Shown here piece by piece: positions 1 through 6,696 of a DNA stretch of 8,119 nucleotides. The position numbers and the translations under genes were made by a program. Each line of letters opens with the position of its first letter. Position 1 is the first letter of the stretch. The notes under the pieces were generated by a model, which saw only the letters and a program-made list of their open reading frames with translations, ran no database searches and had not been told where the DNA came from. Source of the stretch: an uncultured Porphyromonadaceae bacterium (GTDB lineage: Bacteria > Bacteroidota > Bacteroidia > Bacteroidales > UBA11471); the NCBI GenBank assembly GCA_900547555.1, contig URHG01000064.1, positions 1 to 8,119 on the forward strand. Reading direction: 5' to 3'.

Positions 1-973
1 TCATGGCTTGCGTGAGTTCGTAGTTGTCGATAGGGAATTGGTCGGTATCCCAGCCGTTCTGATAATCACCTCGGTTGGCATCGATCGATCCCAGCATACC
101 GTTATCTACGGCTACGGCCAGTTCGTGTTCGAAGGTATGACCGGCGAGAGTCGCGTGATTTACTTCGATATTTACTTTGAAATCTTTGTCGAGGTTGTGT
201 GCTTTCAGGAATCCGATGACTGTTTCGGTATCTACATCATATTGGTGTTTGGTCGGCTCCATAGGTTTCGGCTCGATAAGGAAAGTGCCTTTGAAACCTT
301 TGGCACGGGCATAATCGCGAGCGATGGTGAGCATCGTGGCCAAGTGTTCTTTTTCCCGTTTTTGATCGGTATTGAGGAGAGACATGTACCCTTCGCGGCC
401 ACCCCAGAACACATAGTTCGATCCCCCCAGTTCGATGGTGGCATCGATAGCGTTTTTGATTTGTACGGCGGCACGGGCCACAACATCGAAGTCGGGGTTG
501 GTAGCAGCACCGTTCATATAACGGGCATGGCCGAATACATTGGCGGTACCCCACAACAATTTGATACCGGTCTCGGCTTGTTTTTGTTTGGCGTAAGCCA
601 CGATTTCTTTCAAGTTGGCTTCGTATTCTTCGATGCTGTTACCTTCTTCGATGAGGTCTACATCGTGGAAACAATAGAATTCGATGCCTATTTTTTGCAT
701 GATTTCAAAACCGGCATCCATTTTGTTTTTAGCACGTTCCAGAGCTGTTGCACCTTCGTTCCAGGGGAATTTTTTGGTTCCGCCGCCGAATTGGTCGCCG
801 CCTTCGGCACAGAGGGTGTGCCACCATGCCATAGAGAAACGAAGCCAGTCTTTCATTTTTTTTCCGTTGATGACTTTCTCGGGATCGTAGTAACGGAATG
901 CCAATGGATTTTTACTTTCTTTACCTTCGAATTTGATTTTTCCTATTTGAGGAAAATACTCTTTTGTTGCCAT
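1..973 (-). CDS. xylA: Xylose isomerase, C-terminal part missing at window edge
   Basis: Interconverts D-xylose and D-xylulose in the cytoplasm, the first step of xylose catabolism. The frame begins at the ATG complementary to 971-973 and stays open to the left edge, giving 324 residues; the family is usually about 440, so roughly 115 C-terminal residues lie outside. Family motifs are plain: FHDVD at 102-106, WGGREGY at 190-196, IEPKP at 233-237 and WDTDQFP at 308-314. Active-site residues match E. coli XylA with a constant offset of two: His103 and Asp106 (catalytic), Glu234, Lys236, Glu270, His273, Asp298, Asp309 and Asp311 (metal sites). The last metal-ligand Asp would lie beyond the edge. 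It starts 28 nt after the xylB stop with no promoter-like motif between, so it is probably co-transcribed. No Shine-Dalgarno sequence is seen, which is normal for this phylum. A xylose transporter often follows in relatives, but that is outside the window. Confidence 0.97.
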   Translation of the reverse strand, partial: MATKEYFPQIGKIKFEGKESKNPLAFRYYDPEKVINGKKMKDWLRFSMAWWHTLCAEGGDQFGGGTKKFPWNEGATALERAKNKMDAGFEIMQKIGIEFYCFHDVDLIEEGNSIEEYEANLKEIVAYAKQKQAETGIKLLWGTANVFGHARYMNGAATNPDFDVVARAAVQIKNAIDATIELGGSNYVFWGGREGYMSLLNTDQKREKEHLATMLTIARDYARAKGFKGTFLIEPKPMEPTKHQYDVDTETVIGFLKAHNLDKDFKVNIEVNHATLAGHTFEHELAVAVDNGMLGSIDANRGDYQNGWDTDQFPIDNYELTQAM

Positions 974-1001
974 AATCGTGTTATTTGTTTTGATATTGAG
1001 A

Positions 1002-2489
1002 TTATTTTATAAAGGTTTCCAGTATGTTTTTCCAGCGGGCGTATGCCTCTTGGTAAGCTGCTATATTTTTGGTATCTGGTTCTATGACCTGAATTTTTTT
1101 CAGGGAAGAGAATGCCTCTTCGGTCGATTTGTAGATTCCGGCTCCTATACCGGCACCTTTGGCGGCACCTACCGATCCGTCGGTATCATATAGCTCTATC
1201 GTTGCCTCGGTTACTCCCGCCAATGTGTCGCGGAAAATCGGGCTCAGGAACATGTTGGCATGTCCGGCTTTTATGGTGCGTATGTCGATGCCTATGCCTT
1301 GCATGATTTCCATACCGTATTTAAAGGAGAATACGATACCTTCTTGGGCTGCGCGCATGAGATGGTAACGGTCGTGCCGGTTGTAGTTGATGCCGTGAAT
1401 CGACGCTCCGATTTCTTTGTTTTGCAGGATACGTTCGGCACCGTTGCCGAATGGCACGATACTCACTCCGTCGCAACCGATGTCTACTTGCGATGCCAGC
1501 AGGTTCATACTCGAGTAAGTCGTATCTTCGGGGGCGATATTGCGTTTTATCCATGAATTGAGAATACCCGTTCCGTTGATACAAAGCAGTACGCCCAGCC
1601 GGGTCTGTCCCTTTTTATGGTTGACGTGCGCAAAAGTATTGACGCGTGATAGGGGATCGTAGTTGACCGACCCGTTGATACCGTACACGACACCCGACGT
1701 CCCGGCTGTCGATGCGATTTCTCCCGGATTGAATACGTTGAGCGATAGCGCGTTGTTGGGTTGGTCTCCGGCACGGTAGGTAACAGGTGTACCGGCTCTG
1801 AGTCCCAACAGTTGCGCGGCAAGGGAACTGACAGCACCCTGCACGCCGAATGTAGGAACGATTTTGGCGATAACGCTTTCATCAAATCCGTAATGCGCCA
1901 ATAGCTCTTTCGACACGCACTCGTTCTTGAAATCCCAGAATATACCTTCCGATAGTCCCGATACGGTTGTGCATACATCACCCGTCAGTCGCATGGCGAT
2001 ATAGTCGCCCGGGAGCATGATTTTATCTATTTTCTCAAAAATTTCCGGCTCGTTTTCTTTGATCCATGCCAGTTTCGAGGCCGTGAAATTTCCCGGAGAG
2101 TTAAGCAGATGTTCGAGACAGAATTTTTCACCTAACGAGCGGAAAGCGTTTTCTCCGTAGGGTACGGCGCGGCTGTCGCACCAGATAATGGCCGGACGCA
2201 ATACTTTCTGTTTTTTGTCTACGACGATGAGCCCGTGCATCTGGTAGGAGATGCCGATTGCTTTTATTTCGGATCCGTCGATATTGGCTTGGTTTAAAAT
2301 AGAACGTGTTGCGGCTTGCAGGTTTTCCCACCACCGTTCGGGGTCTTGCTCGGCCCAACCGCTTTTACGGGCGATGATTTCCATTTCCTGTTTCGGAGAG
2401 AAATCGCTGGCTATGCACACACCGGTCTGCGCATCGACAAGAGAAGCCTTGACCGATGAACTGCCGATGTCATATCCTAATAAATACAT
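1002..2489 (-). CDS. xylB: Xylulokinase (FGGY family carbohydrate kinase)
   Basis: Phosphorylates D-xylulose with ATP to D-xylulose-5-phosphate, feeding the pentose phosphate pathway. The 495 residues are full length for the family. The N-terminal FGGY half opens with the phosphate-binding GYDIGSSS (5-12). QMHG (83-86) is the substrate-loop motif shared with E. coli XylB, and WCDSRA (103-108) is another conserved block. Asp242 in AGDQ (240-243) sits where the catalytic aspartate of FGGY kinases is found. TAGTSG (261-266) is the nucleotide-binding turn at the start of the C-terminal half. The glycine-rich GAAKGAGIGAG (441-451) fits the family's C-terminal adenine-binding region. The ATG complementary to 2487-2489 puts the N-terminal strand in the expected place. 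Position directly before xylA makes xylulokinase much more likely than another FGGY kinase such as ribulokinase or glycerol kinase. It is the first gene of the transcription unit, with a -7-like element about 35 nt upstream. Confidence 0.94.
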   Translation of the reverse strand: MYLLGYDIGSSSVKASLVDAQTGVCIASDFSPKQEMEIIARKSGWAEQDPERWWENLQAATRSILNQANIDGSEIKAIGISYQMHGLIVVDKKQKVLRPAIIWCDSRAVPYGENAFRSLGEKFCLEHLLNSPGNFTASKLAWIKENEPEIFEKIDKIMLPGDYIAMRLTGDVCTTVSGLSEGIFWDFKNECVSKELLAHYGFDESVIAKIVPTFGVQGAVSSLAAQLLGLRAGTPVTYRAGDQPNNALSLNVFNPGEIASTAGTSGVVYGINGSVNYDPLSRVNTFAHVNHKKGQTRLGVLLCINGTGILNSWIKRNIAPEDTTYSSMNLLASQVDIGCDGVSIVPFGNGAERILQNKEIGASIHGINYNRHDRYHLMRAAQEGIVFSFKYGMEIMQGIGIDIRTIKAGHANMFLSPIFRDTLAGVTEATIELYDTDGSVGAAKGAGIGAGIYKSTEEAFSSLKKIQVIEPDTKNIAAYQEAYARWKNILETFIK

Positions 2490-2521
2490 GGTATTTTTCT
2501 TTTATATGTTATGTTTCGCTG

Positions 2522-2529
2522 TAAAGATA
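2522..2529 (-). promoter_or_regulatory. Candidate -7 element for xylBA
   Basis: On the minus strand this reads TATCTTTA, one base from the Bacteroidetes -7 consensus TAnnTTTG. It would place the transcript start about 25 nt before xylB. The -33 element is poor: a CTTG lies only 16 nt upstream and a TTTG lies 25 nt upstream, against a usual spacing near 19-21. A weak -33 would fit a promoter needing an activator, but that is inference. A short inverted repeat, GTTTT and AAAAC with 6 nt between (2531-2546), lies just upstream of the -7. It is too AT-rich to call an operator. Confidence 0.55.
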
Positions 2530-2730
2530 CGTTTTTTTGATAAAACAAGAAAAGCAAAAACTGTTCTTTTTTGACGCCTTACCCGTTATTTCTTATAGCC
2601 CTTTGTCTTATAGGCCTTTATTGGAAAGATGGATTGTATCGGTTGCGCTATTTTGAGGGAGAGGTGGATTTTTCGGCCATGATTCTTACAAAAGTTATGC
2701 CTTTGTTTCGGGGAATATCGGGAAAGATTT

Positions 2731-2738
2731 TATCTTTG
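2731..2738 (+). promoter_or_regulatory. -7 promoter element for ridA
   Basis: TATCTTTG is an exact match to the Bacteroidetes -7 consensus, 27 nt before the ridA ATG, so the leader should be about 20 nt. The -33 is less clear. A TTTCG at 2706-2710 has the right 20-nt spacing, and a perfect TTTG at 2702-2705 is 25 nt away. No other promoter-like motif fits ridA better. Confidence 0.7.
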
Positions 2739-2765
2739 TACCTCAAATTCTAAACCTTTTTTGTT

Positions 2766-3143
2766 ATGAAAACCGTTATCGCAACTGCTGCCGCACCTGC
2801 AGCTATCGGGCCGTATAGTCAGGCCATACAAGTAGGGAATATGCTTTTTACATCGGGACAGATTCCTATCGATCCTGCTACATCGCAATTTGTAGAAGGA
2901 GGTATCAAGGAACAGACAACTCAGGTTTTTGCCAACTTGAAAGCTGTCCTTGCCGAAGCCGGATATACGTTCGACGATGTAGTGAAGACAACCGTCTTTT
3001 TGGCCGATATGTCTCTGTTCGTTCCGATGAACGAGGTATATGCATCGCAATTCAGCGGATCTTTTCCGGCACGGTCGGCTGTTGCCGTAAAAGAGTTGCC
3101 CAAAGGTGCATTGGTGGAAATCGAGGTAATCGCCGTGAAGTAA
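2766..3143 (+). CDS. ridA: RidA family 2-iminobutanoate/2-iminopropanoate deaminase
   Basis: Hydrolyses reactive enamine/imine intermediates released by PLP enzymes such as threonine dehydratase, protecting other PLP enzymes from damage. Members of the YjgF/YER057c/UK114 family act as cytosolic trimers. At 125 residues it is the standard single-domain length. Family marks visible are AIGPYSQA (13-20, with Tyr17), FTSGQIPID (28-36) and the catalytic PARSAV (101-106), where Arg103 corresponds to the substrate-carboxylate-binding Arg105 of E. coli RidA. Glu120 in VEIEVIAV (117-124) is also conserved. The presence of the Arg separates true deaminases from Rid subfamilies lacking it. The ATG at 2766 is the only start giving a complete first strand. 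It is a single-gene unit: a promoter lies 27 nt upstream and an intrinsic terminator about 30 nt downstream. It diverges from xylBA and converges with the secreted-protein gene, so the context adds nothing about its substrate. Confidence 0.96.
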   Translation: MKTVIATAAAPAAIGPYSQAIQVGNMLFTSGQIPIDPATSQFVEGGIKEQTTQVFANLKAVLAEAGYTFDDVVKTTVFLADMSLFVPMNEVYASQFSGSFPARSAVAVKELPKGALVEIEVIAVK

Positions 3144-3174
3144 AGACGGCGCGACTGTTTTTCTATTTATAAAG

Positions 3175-3224
3175 AGATGCTTCGCATAGTTCGGTTGACG
3201 GACGTATGTGAAGCATCTTTTTTT
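3175..3224 (+). terminator. Rho-independent terminator of ridA
   Basis: A 14-bp stem, AGATGCTTCGCATA (3175-3188) against TATGTGAAGCATCT (3205-3218) with one G-T wobble, encloses a 16-nt loop. It is followed by seven T residues (3218-3224). It lies 31 nt after the ridA stop and closes that transcription unit. The long arms and T-run make this a strong call. Confidence 0.9.
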
Positions 3225-3247
3225 GAACTGTTTTCGTTCCGAAACCT

Positions 3248-3700
3248 TGTCATTCCGAGCGAGGGCGATAGCCCGACGAGGAATCTCTGCTGTCATCTCG
3301 AATGCAAGTGAGAGATCTCATGCCATAATGCGCACTTCGTAGGAGATCCTTCAATCAGAATAACATTATACGGCAAAAGTAGCACCGCTCAATAGGAGAT
3401 TCTTCGGTGCTCTGCACCTCAGAATGACAATACGCCACAAGGGTTGTGTTCGGCAGAGATTCTTCCTCCCTTGCGGTCGTCAGAATGACATTGTTTGTCA
3501 TTCCGAACCGAAGTAGAAAGACACGTGTGAGGAATTTCTATCGGTTTTTGGATTGATATTCTTCATTTCACCGCCACTCAAATGTCATTCCGAACGCATG
3601 TGAGGAATCTCAGTTTTATCTTGGTGTGAGATTCTTCCTCCCTTACAGTCGTCAGAATGACATCGTTTTTGTCGTTCCGAAGCGTCAGCGAGGAATCTCT
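3248..3700. repeat. Array of nine short hairpin-forming intergenic repeat units
   Basis: Nine imperfect copies of one 23-44 bp palindromic unit fill this gene-free stretch. In plus orientation a unit begins TGTCATTCCGA and ends GAGGAATCTC. Plus units: 3248-3288, 3291-3319, 3496-3539, 3583-3611 and 3670-3700. Minus units: 3343-3365, 3396-3429, 3456-3490 and 3628-3662. The ends of each unit are complementary, and the arms differ between copies but stay paired: ATTCC/GGAAT, ATTCT/AGAAT and ATCTC/GAGAT; 3670-3700 keeps a G-T pair, and only 3343-3365 has a mismatch. The middles vary, and two carry inner hairpins (GGGC/GCCC in the first, GGTGC/GCACC at 3405-3418). No open reading frame of interest runs through. 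The array sits exactly between two terminators. Similar 'cattcc...ggaatctc' repeats are known between genes in many bacteria, including Bacteroidetes, and behave like REP/MITE-type elements. No spacers or regular period, so it is not CRISPR. Confidence 0.9.
3456..3549. repeat. Composite repeat copy A (head-to-head pair of units)
   Basis: A minus unit (3456-3490) and a plus unit (3496-3539) meet head to head, forming GAATGACA and TGTCATTC with 5 nt between, then run into TCTATCGGTTTT. The same order and trailing sequence recur in copy B at 3628-3709. The two minus units (3456-3490 and 3628-3662) differ at only two of 35 positions, so the pair was probably duplicated as a block. Confidence 0.75.
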
Positions 3701-3709
3701 ATCGGTTTT
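3628..3709. repeat. Composite repeat copy B (head-to-head pair of units)
   Basis: This is the second copy of the block described at 3456-3549: a minus unit (3628-3662), a short T-rich junction, a plus unit (3670-3700) and then ATCGGTTTT. It is about 12 bp shorter than copy A because the middle of the plus unit is shorter. The 3583-3611 unit and this copy's first unit also face each other tail to tail (GAATCTCA and TGAGATTC, 14 nt apart), which could form a larger hairpin. Confidence 0.7.
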
Positions 3710-3718
3710 ATAGGTAAT

Positions 3719-3754
3719 AAAAAAGGCTGCCCGAAATCCGAGCGGCCTTTTTTT
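3719..3754 (-). terminator. Bidirectional intrinsic terminator downstream of the secreted-protein gene
   Basis: Arms AAAGGCTGCCCG (3722-3733) and CGAGCGGCCTTT (3739-3750) pair with one mismatch and one wobble around a 5-nt loop. A run of A lies on the left (3719-3724) and a run of T on the right (3748-3754), so it can work on both strands. On the minus strand it lies 18 nt after the stop of the secreted-protein gene. On the plus strand it would stop any read-through that passes the ridA terminator. Confidence 0.85.
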
Positions 3755-3771
3755 ATATAGAAAACAGTTGA

Positions 3772-5316
3772 TTAGAACGCGATGATCGTTTGACGGAAGT
3801 TGCCGACTTTTACGATGTAAACCGCACCCGGGTTGAGCGATACACTTGTCGTTCCGTTACAGAGGAATTGTGCCACTTTCTGGCCGGCAAGAGTGTAGAC
3901 CTCGGCTTGTGCGCCTTCCGCACCGTTGACGGTCATCAGGCCGTTGGCATAACTTACCGTAATGTTTTCGGCGTTTACGGCATCGATAGCGCTGGTGTTA
4001 TTGAAGGTTACGGTATAGACATGTTGGTTCTCAGGATTTGCCTCGAAGTCGTTTCCTTTGACTGTGATGGTGGCAACGGCTTCGTTCAATGCAACATCGA
4101 CCGATGCGCCTTTACCGTCGGAATAAGCCGTTATTTGATCGGCCGACAGGGTTTGTCCCGTTACAGTATAGGAATAAGTATCCTTGTCGAATCCTTCCAA
4201 CGCCGTTCCGTCGATGACGATGGAGTCGAGCTTGGAGTTATAGATGATCTCGATGTCGTCAACGGTAAGCGTATCGTTGGCCGAACCTCCGGCTTTGGGA
4301 TTGGTCGTGAGCGAAGCCAGCATGTATTGTTCCCCTTCGGGTGCCGTCGTTCCGGTGTAGACAAAGGGGGCGCAGAAGCGAGTCCATTCGTCGCATTCGG
4401 GAATCAGGATTGTGGCATCTCCTACCATGTGTGCGCTGTCGTCGGACAGTTCCGGATCTTGATACTCGTATTTGTCATGCAGGATAAAGCGTCCTTGACC
4501 GTTTTCACTTCCTCCCGAGATGAATTTGGCATAGAGGCATACCGAGTCGGGAGTCCCTTTGAAGAGAAGGTAGTGCCCTTCATTGTCGAGATCGGTAAAA
4601 TTATAGTTTTTGGTGGCATCTTCTGGGGTCATGCTACCCATATTGATGGCTCCTGTGGTCAGATTTCCATTGGCTTTTTTACCAAAAATATTTACAGAAT
4701 TTAATTCTACGGCCGATCCACTGTTACGACCTTCTACTTTTTGGGGAGCCGGAGACATAGAGGAAGCCCAATGCATATCACCGACTGCTGACGCAAAAGA
4801 GTTCCAGCCGTTCCCGGGTTCTTTGTCCGAAGCCCATGCCTCGAAATCGGAATTGGGAATTTGGAAACCATTGTTGGTGATAGGTTCGGAGGGTGTGTCG
4901 GTATCGATATATTCTTCGTAGAGAACATTTATTTGCATACTCGAAGCCGTGATGAAGAGTACACCGGTCGCATATTGGTTGGCGGCAGAGATAGGTGCAT
5001 TCATATCACCACCTACAAGAGCAGTTCCGTAGTACGTAGCCGGTTGACCGTCGAATGTGAAACTGGTTGATGTTACAGAAGCGTCGAGAGCTTCGGCTGT
5101 CGTCCCGGGTTTTACATAGAAGGTAAACATCCATGCTCCCTTATATTCGAGCTTGGCTGTACCCGAGAGTACGTCATTGGCATCTTTGATGCTGATGTTA
5201 TTTACGGTAGGTGCCGTTTCAAAATCGGATGCATTGATTGTATAGTCAACGTTCGCGGCCATAGCTGGACACAATAATCCGCATGTTACAAATAGGGTGA
5301 GTAAAGTTTTTTTCAT
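3772..5316 (-). CDS. Secreted multidomain protein with PCMD-like domain and T9SS-like C-terminal tail
   Basis: Function unknown; probably exported and held at the cell surface. The 514 residues divide as follows. Residues 1-20 are a typical signal peptide (MKKTLLTLFV core, AMA before Ala21), with no convincing lipobox. Residues 22-137 form a beta-rich domain I do not recognise. Residues 150-361, starting IPNSDFEAW and ending with WTRFCAPFVY (311-320) and DTLTVDDIEIIYNS (348-361), resemble the PCMD family (PF13201, putative carbohydrate metabolism domain), a jelly-roll type common in Bacteroidetes. Residues 362-440 (LDSIVIDG, GFDKDTYSYTV, VYTVTFN) resemble a cadherin-like beta-sandwich. Residues 444-514 (AEVYTLAGQKV, then PGAVYIVKVG near the end) resemble the T9SS sorting domain. 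No catalytic motif is visible. It has its own strong promoter and a terminator. The domain-family assignments are from memory of motif patterns and need a profile search; export is the firmest inference. Confidence 0.85.
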   Translation of the reverse strand: MKKTLLTLFVTCGLLCPAMAANVDYTINASDFETAPTVNNISIKDANDVLSGTAKLEYKGAWMFTFYVKPGTTAEALDASVTSTSFTFDGQPATYYGTALVGGDMNAPISAANQYATGVLFITASSMQINVLYEEYIDTDTPSEPITNNGFQIPNSDFEAWASDKEPGNGWNSFASAVGDMHWASSMSPAPQKVEGRNSGSAVELNSVNIFGKKANGNLTTGAINMGSMTPEDATKNYNFTDLDNEGHYLLFKGTPDSVCLYAKFISGGSENGQGRFILHDKYEYQDPELSDDSAHMVGDATILIPECDEWTRFCAPFVYTGTTAPEGEQYMLASLTTNPKAGGSANDTLTVDDIEIIYNSKLDSIVIDGTALEGFDKDTYSYTVTGQTLSADQITAYSDGKGASVDVALNEAVATITVKGNDFEANPENQHVYTVTFNNTSAIDAVNAENITVSYANGLMTVNGAEGAQAEVYTLAGQKVAQFLCNGTTSVSLNPGAVYIVKVGNFRQTIIAF

Positions 5317-5343
5317 AATTTAATTTGTTTTTGAATCTGGTCG

Positions 5344-5373
5344 CAAAGATATATACTTTTTATGTTTCTCAAA
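5344..5373 (-). promoter_or_regulatory. Bacteroidetes-type promoter of the secreted-protein gene
   Basis: On the minus strand, TTTG (5370-5373), 18 nt, then TATCTTTG (5344-5351): an excellent match to the -33/-7 consensus of the primary sigma factor in this phylum. The -7 lies 27 nt upstream of the ATG. A perfect inverted repeat, TCTCAAA (5367-5373) and TTTGAGA (5378-5384) with 4 nt between, overlaps the -33 element. It could be a repressor site, but it is AT-rich and may be chance. Confidence 0.85.
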
Positions 5374-5391
5374 AAACTTTGAGAGTTATTT

Positions 5392-6693
5392 TTAGTTTTT
5401 TGTGTTTATTCTTAAATGGACGAGTAAGTCGGCCACCACAAAACTGCTGCCGCCGATGAAGATGAAATCATCGTCGCTGCTGTCGTGCAATGCGGCGCGG
5501 TAGGCTTCGGGAACGCTATCGTAGACATCGCCTTTCAATCCTACTTCGGCAGCTTTGTCGCGCATTACGCTGGCCGGCATGGCTCGGGGAATGGCTGCTT
5601 GCGTGAAATAGTAGACGGCATTCTTGGGCAGCAGGGAAAGTACACCGGAGATGTCTTTGTCGTTTACCATACCGAAGACAATACGCAATGTGCGGCATTT
5701 GATGCCCGAGAGTTGTTGTGAGATATATCGGAATCCGCCCGTATTGTGTCCCGTGTCGCAATAGGCGGGTGGCAGGGAGCTGACTTTTTGCCAGCGGCCT
5801 TGCAGACCGGTGAGGGTGGTAACATGTGCAAACCCCTCTTTTACGGCTTCGCGAGTTATGGCAAGACCCTGTTGTCGCAGTATGCGCAAGGCACAGAGTA
5901 TGGTAGCCGCGTTTTTTTCTTGGCACAATCCGCCCAGCTCATAGGTGAGGTATCCGTAATCCCGGCTGTCGATAGCCCATTGTCCGTTTTCGTCTGGCCG
6001 ACAAGAAGTCAGTACGTCGCTTTCCTGTGCGAAATATATGGGGGCCGACTCTTCGCGGGCTTTCTCTTCGAAAACACGCCGTACATCACCTTCTGCCTCT
6101 CCGATGACGACGGGAATACCGCTCTTTATGATACCGGCCTTTTCGTGGGCGATAGAGGTAAGCGTGTGTCCGAGTTGGGCCATGTGGTCGTAACTTATAT
6201 TGGTAATGACACACGCCCGGGGGGTAATGATATTGGTGCTGTCGAGACGGCCTCCCAAGCCCGTTTCGATGACGGCTACATCGACGTGGCAGGAAGCGAA
6301 GTAGTCGAAAGCCATCATCATGGTAAGCTCGAAAAACGACGGGTGGATTTCCCGGCTCGGTTCGAGGTACTTGTCGACAAATTCGAGTACGGCCTCCCGG
6401 GTAATCATTTCGCCGTCGACCCGTATGCGTTCGCGAAAGTCTGCAAGATGAGGCGAAGTGTAGAGACCCACTTTGTAACCGCTTTTTTGCAGGACGGCGG
6501 CCAAAACATGGCTGGTCGAACCTTTTCCGTTAGTCCCGGCGATATGTATGGTGGCATAGCGGCGGTGGGGATAGCCTACCAGCCGGTCGAGAGCGAGACT
6601 GTTGCCCAATCCCGGTTTATAGGCCGACTGTCCCACTTGCTGGAAAACGGGAAGTTGTCGGTAGAGATATTGCAGCGTTTCTTCGTAATTCAT
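5392..6693 (-). CDS. folC: Bifunctional folylpolyglutamate synthase / dihydrofolate synthase
   Basis: Joins glutamate to dihydropteroate to make dihydrofolate and then extends the polyglutamate tail of reduced folates, using ATP; cytoplasmic. At 433 residues it is full length for the Mur-ligase-like family. GTNGKGST (53-60) is the P-loop. LYTSPHLADFRERIRV (77-92) is the folate-binding block. ETGLGGRLDSTN (143-154) holds the Mg-binding Glu143. SYDH (167-170) and HEKAGI (183-188) follow, and Lys185 matches the carbamylated lysine of Lactobacillus casei FPGS. The C-terminal domain begins near 298 with GRWQ, then YCDTGHN (311-317), a variant of the usual DxAHN block, and GMVNDKD (341-347). Whether it has one or both activities cannot be told from sequence alone; Bacteroidetes FolC is generally annotated as bifunctional. 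It starts 3 nt after the second chr gene stop, so it is translated from the chr operon, possibly by coupling. No terminator is visible after it. Confidence 0.95.
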   Translation of the reverse strand: MNYEETLQYLYRQLPVFQQVGQSAYKPGLGNSLALDRLVGYPHRRYATIHIAGTNGKGSTSHVLAAVLQKSGYKVGLYTSPHLADFRERIRVDGEMITREAVLEFVDKYLEPSREIHPSFFELTMMMAFDYFASCHVDVAVIETGLGGRLDSTNIITPRACVITNISYDHMAQLGHTLTSIAHEKAGIIKSGIPVVIGEAEGDVRRVFEEKAREESAPIYFAQESDVLTSCRPDENGQWAIDSRDYGYLTYELGGLCQEKNAATILCALRILRQQGLAITREAVKEGFAHVTTLTGLQGRWQKVSSLPPAYCDTGHNTGGFRYISQQLSGIKCRTLRIVFGMVNDKDISGVLSLLPKNAVYYFTQAAIPRAMPASVMRDKAAEVGLKGDVYDSVPEAYRAALHDSSDDDFIFIGGSSFVVADLLVHLRINTKN

Positions 6694-6696
6694 GAT

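Noticed and set aside
8..1012. A 334-codon open frame on the plus strand
   Set aside because: It lies antisense to xylA, whose active-site residues are all visible. Its translation has no recognisable domain and comes from codon-bias shadowing.
2571..2753. Possible small protein of 60 residues with a hydrophobic start, between xylB and ridA
   Set aside because: No ribosome site or promoter of its own, it runs through the ridA promoter, and the sequence shows no conserved pattern. It is most likely chance.
3225..3247. Small RNA gene between the ridA terminator and the repeat array
   Set aside because: Too short, and no promoter motif is visible.
2730..3296. A 188-codon minus-strand frame across ridA
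   Set aside because: It overlaps the whole ridA gene and its terminator and has no family features.
3248..3700. CRISPR array
   Set aside because: Repeats are in both orientations, differ in length and sequence and have no regular spacer size; no cas gene is present.
3790..4704. A 304-codon open frame on the plus strand
   Set aside because: It is antisense to the secreted-protein gene, which has a signal peptide, promoter and terminator in the proper places.
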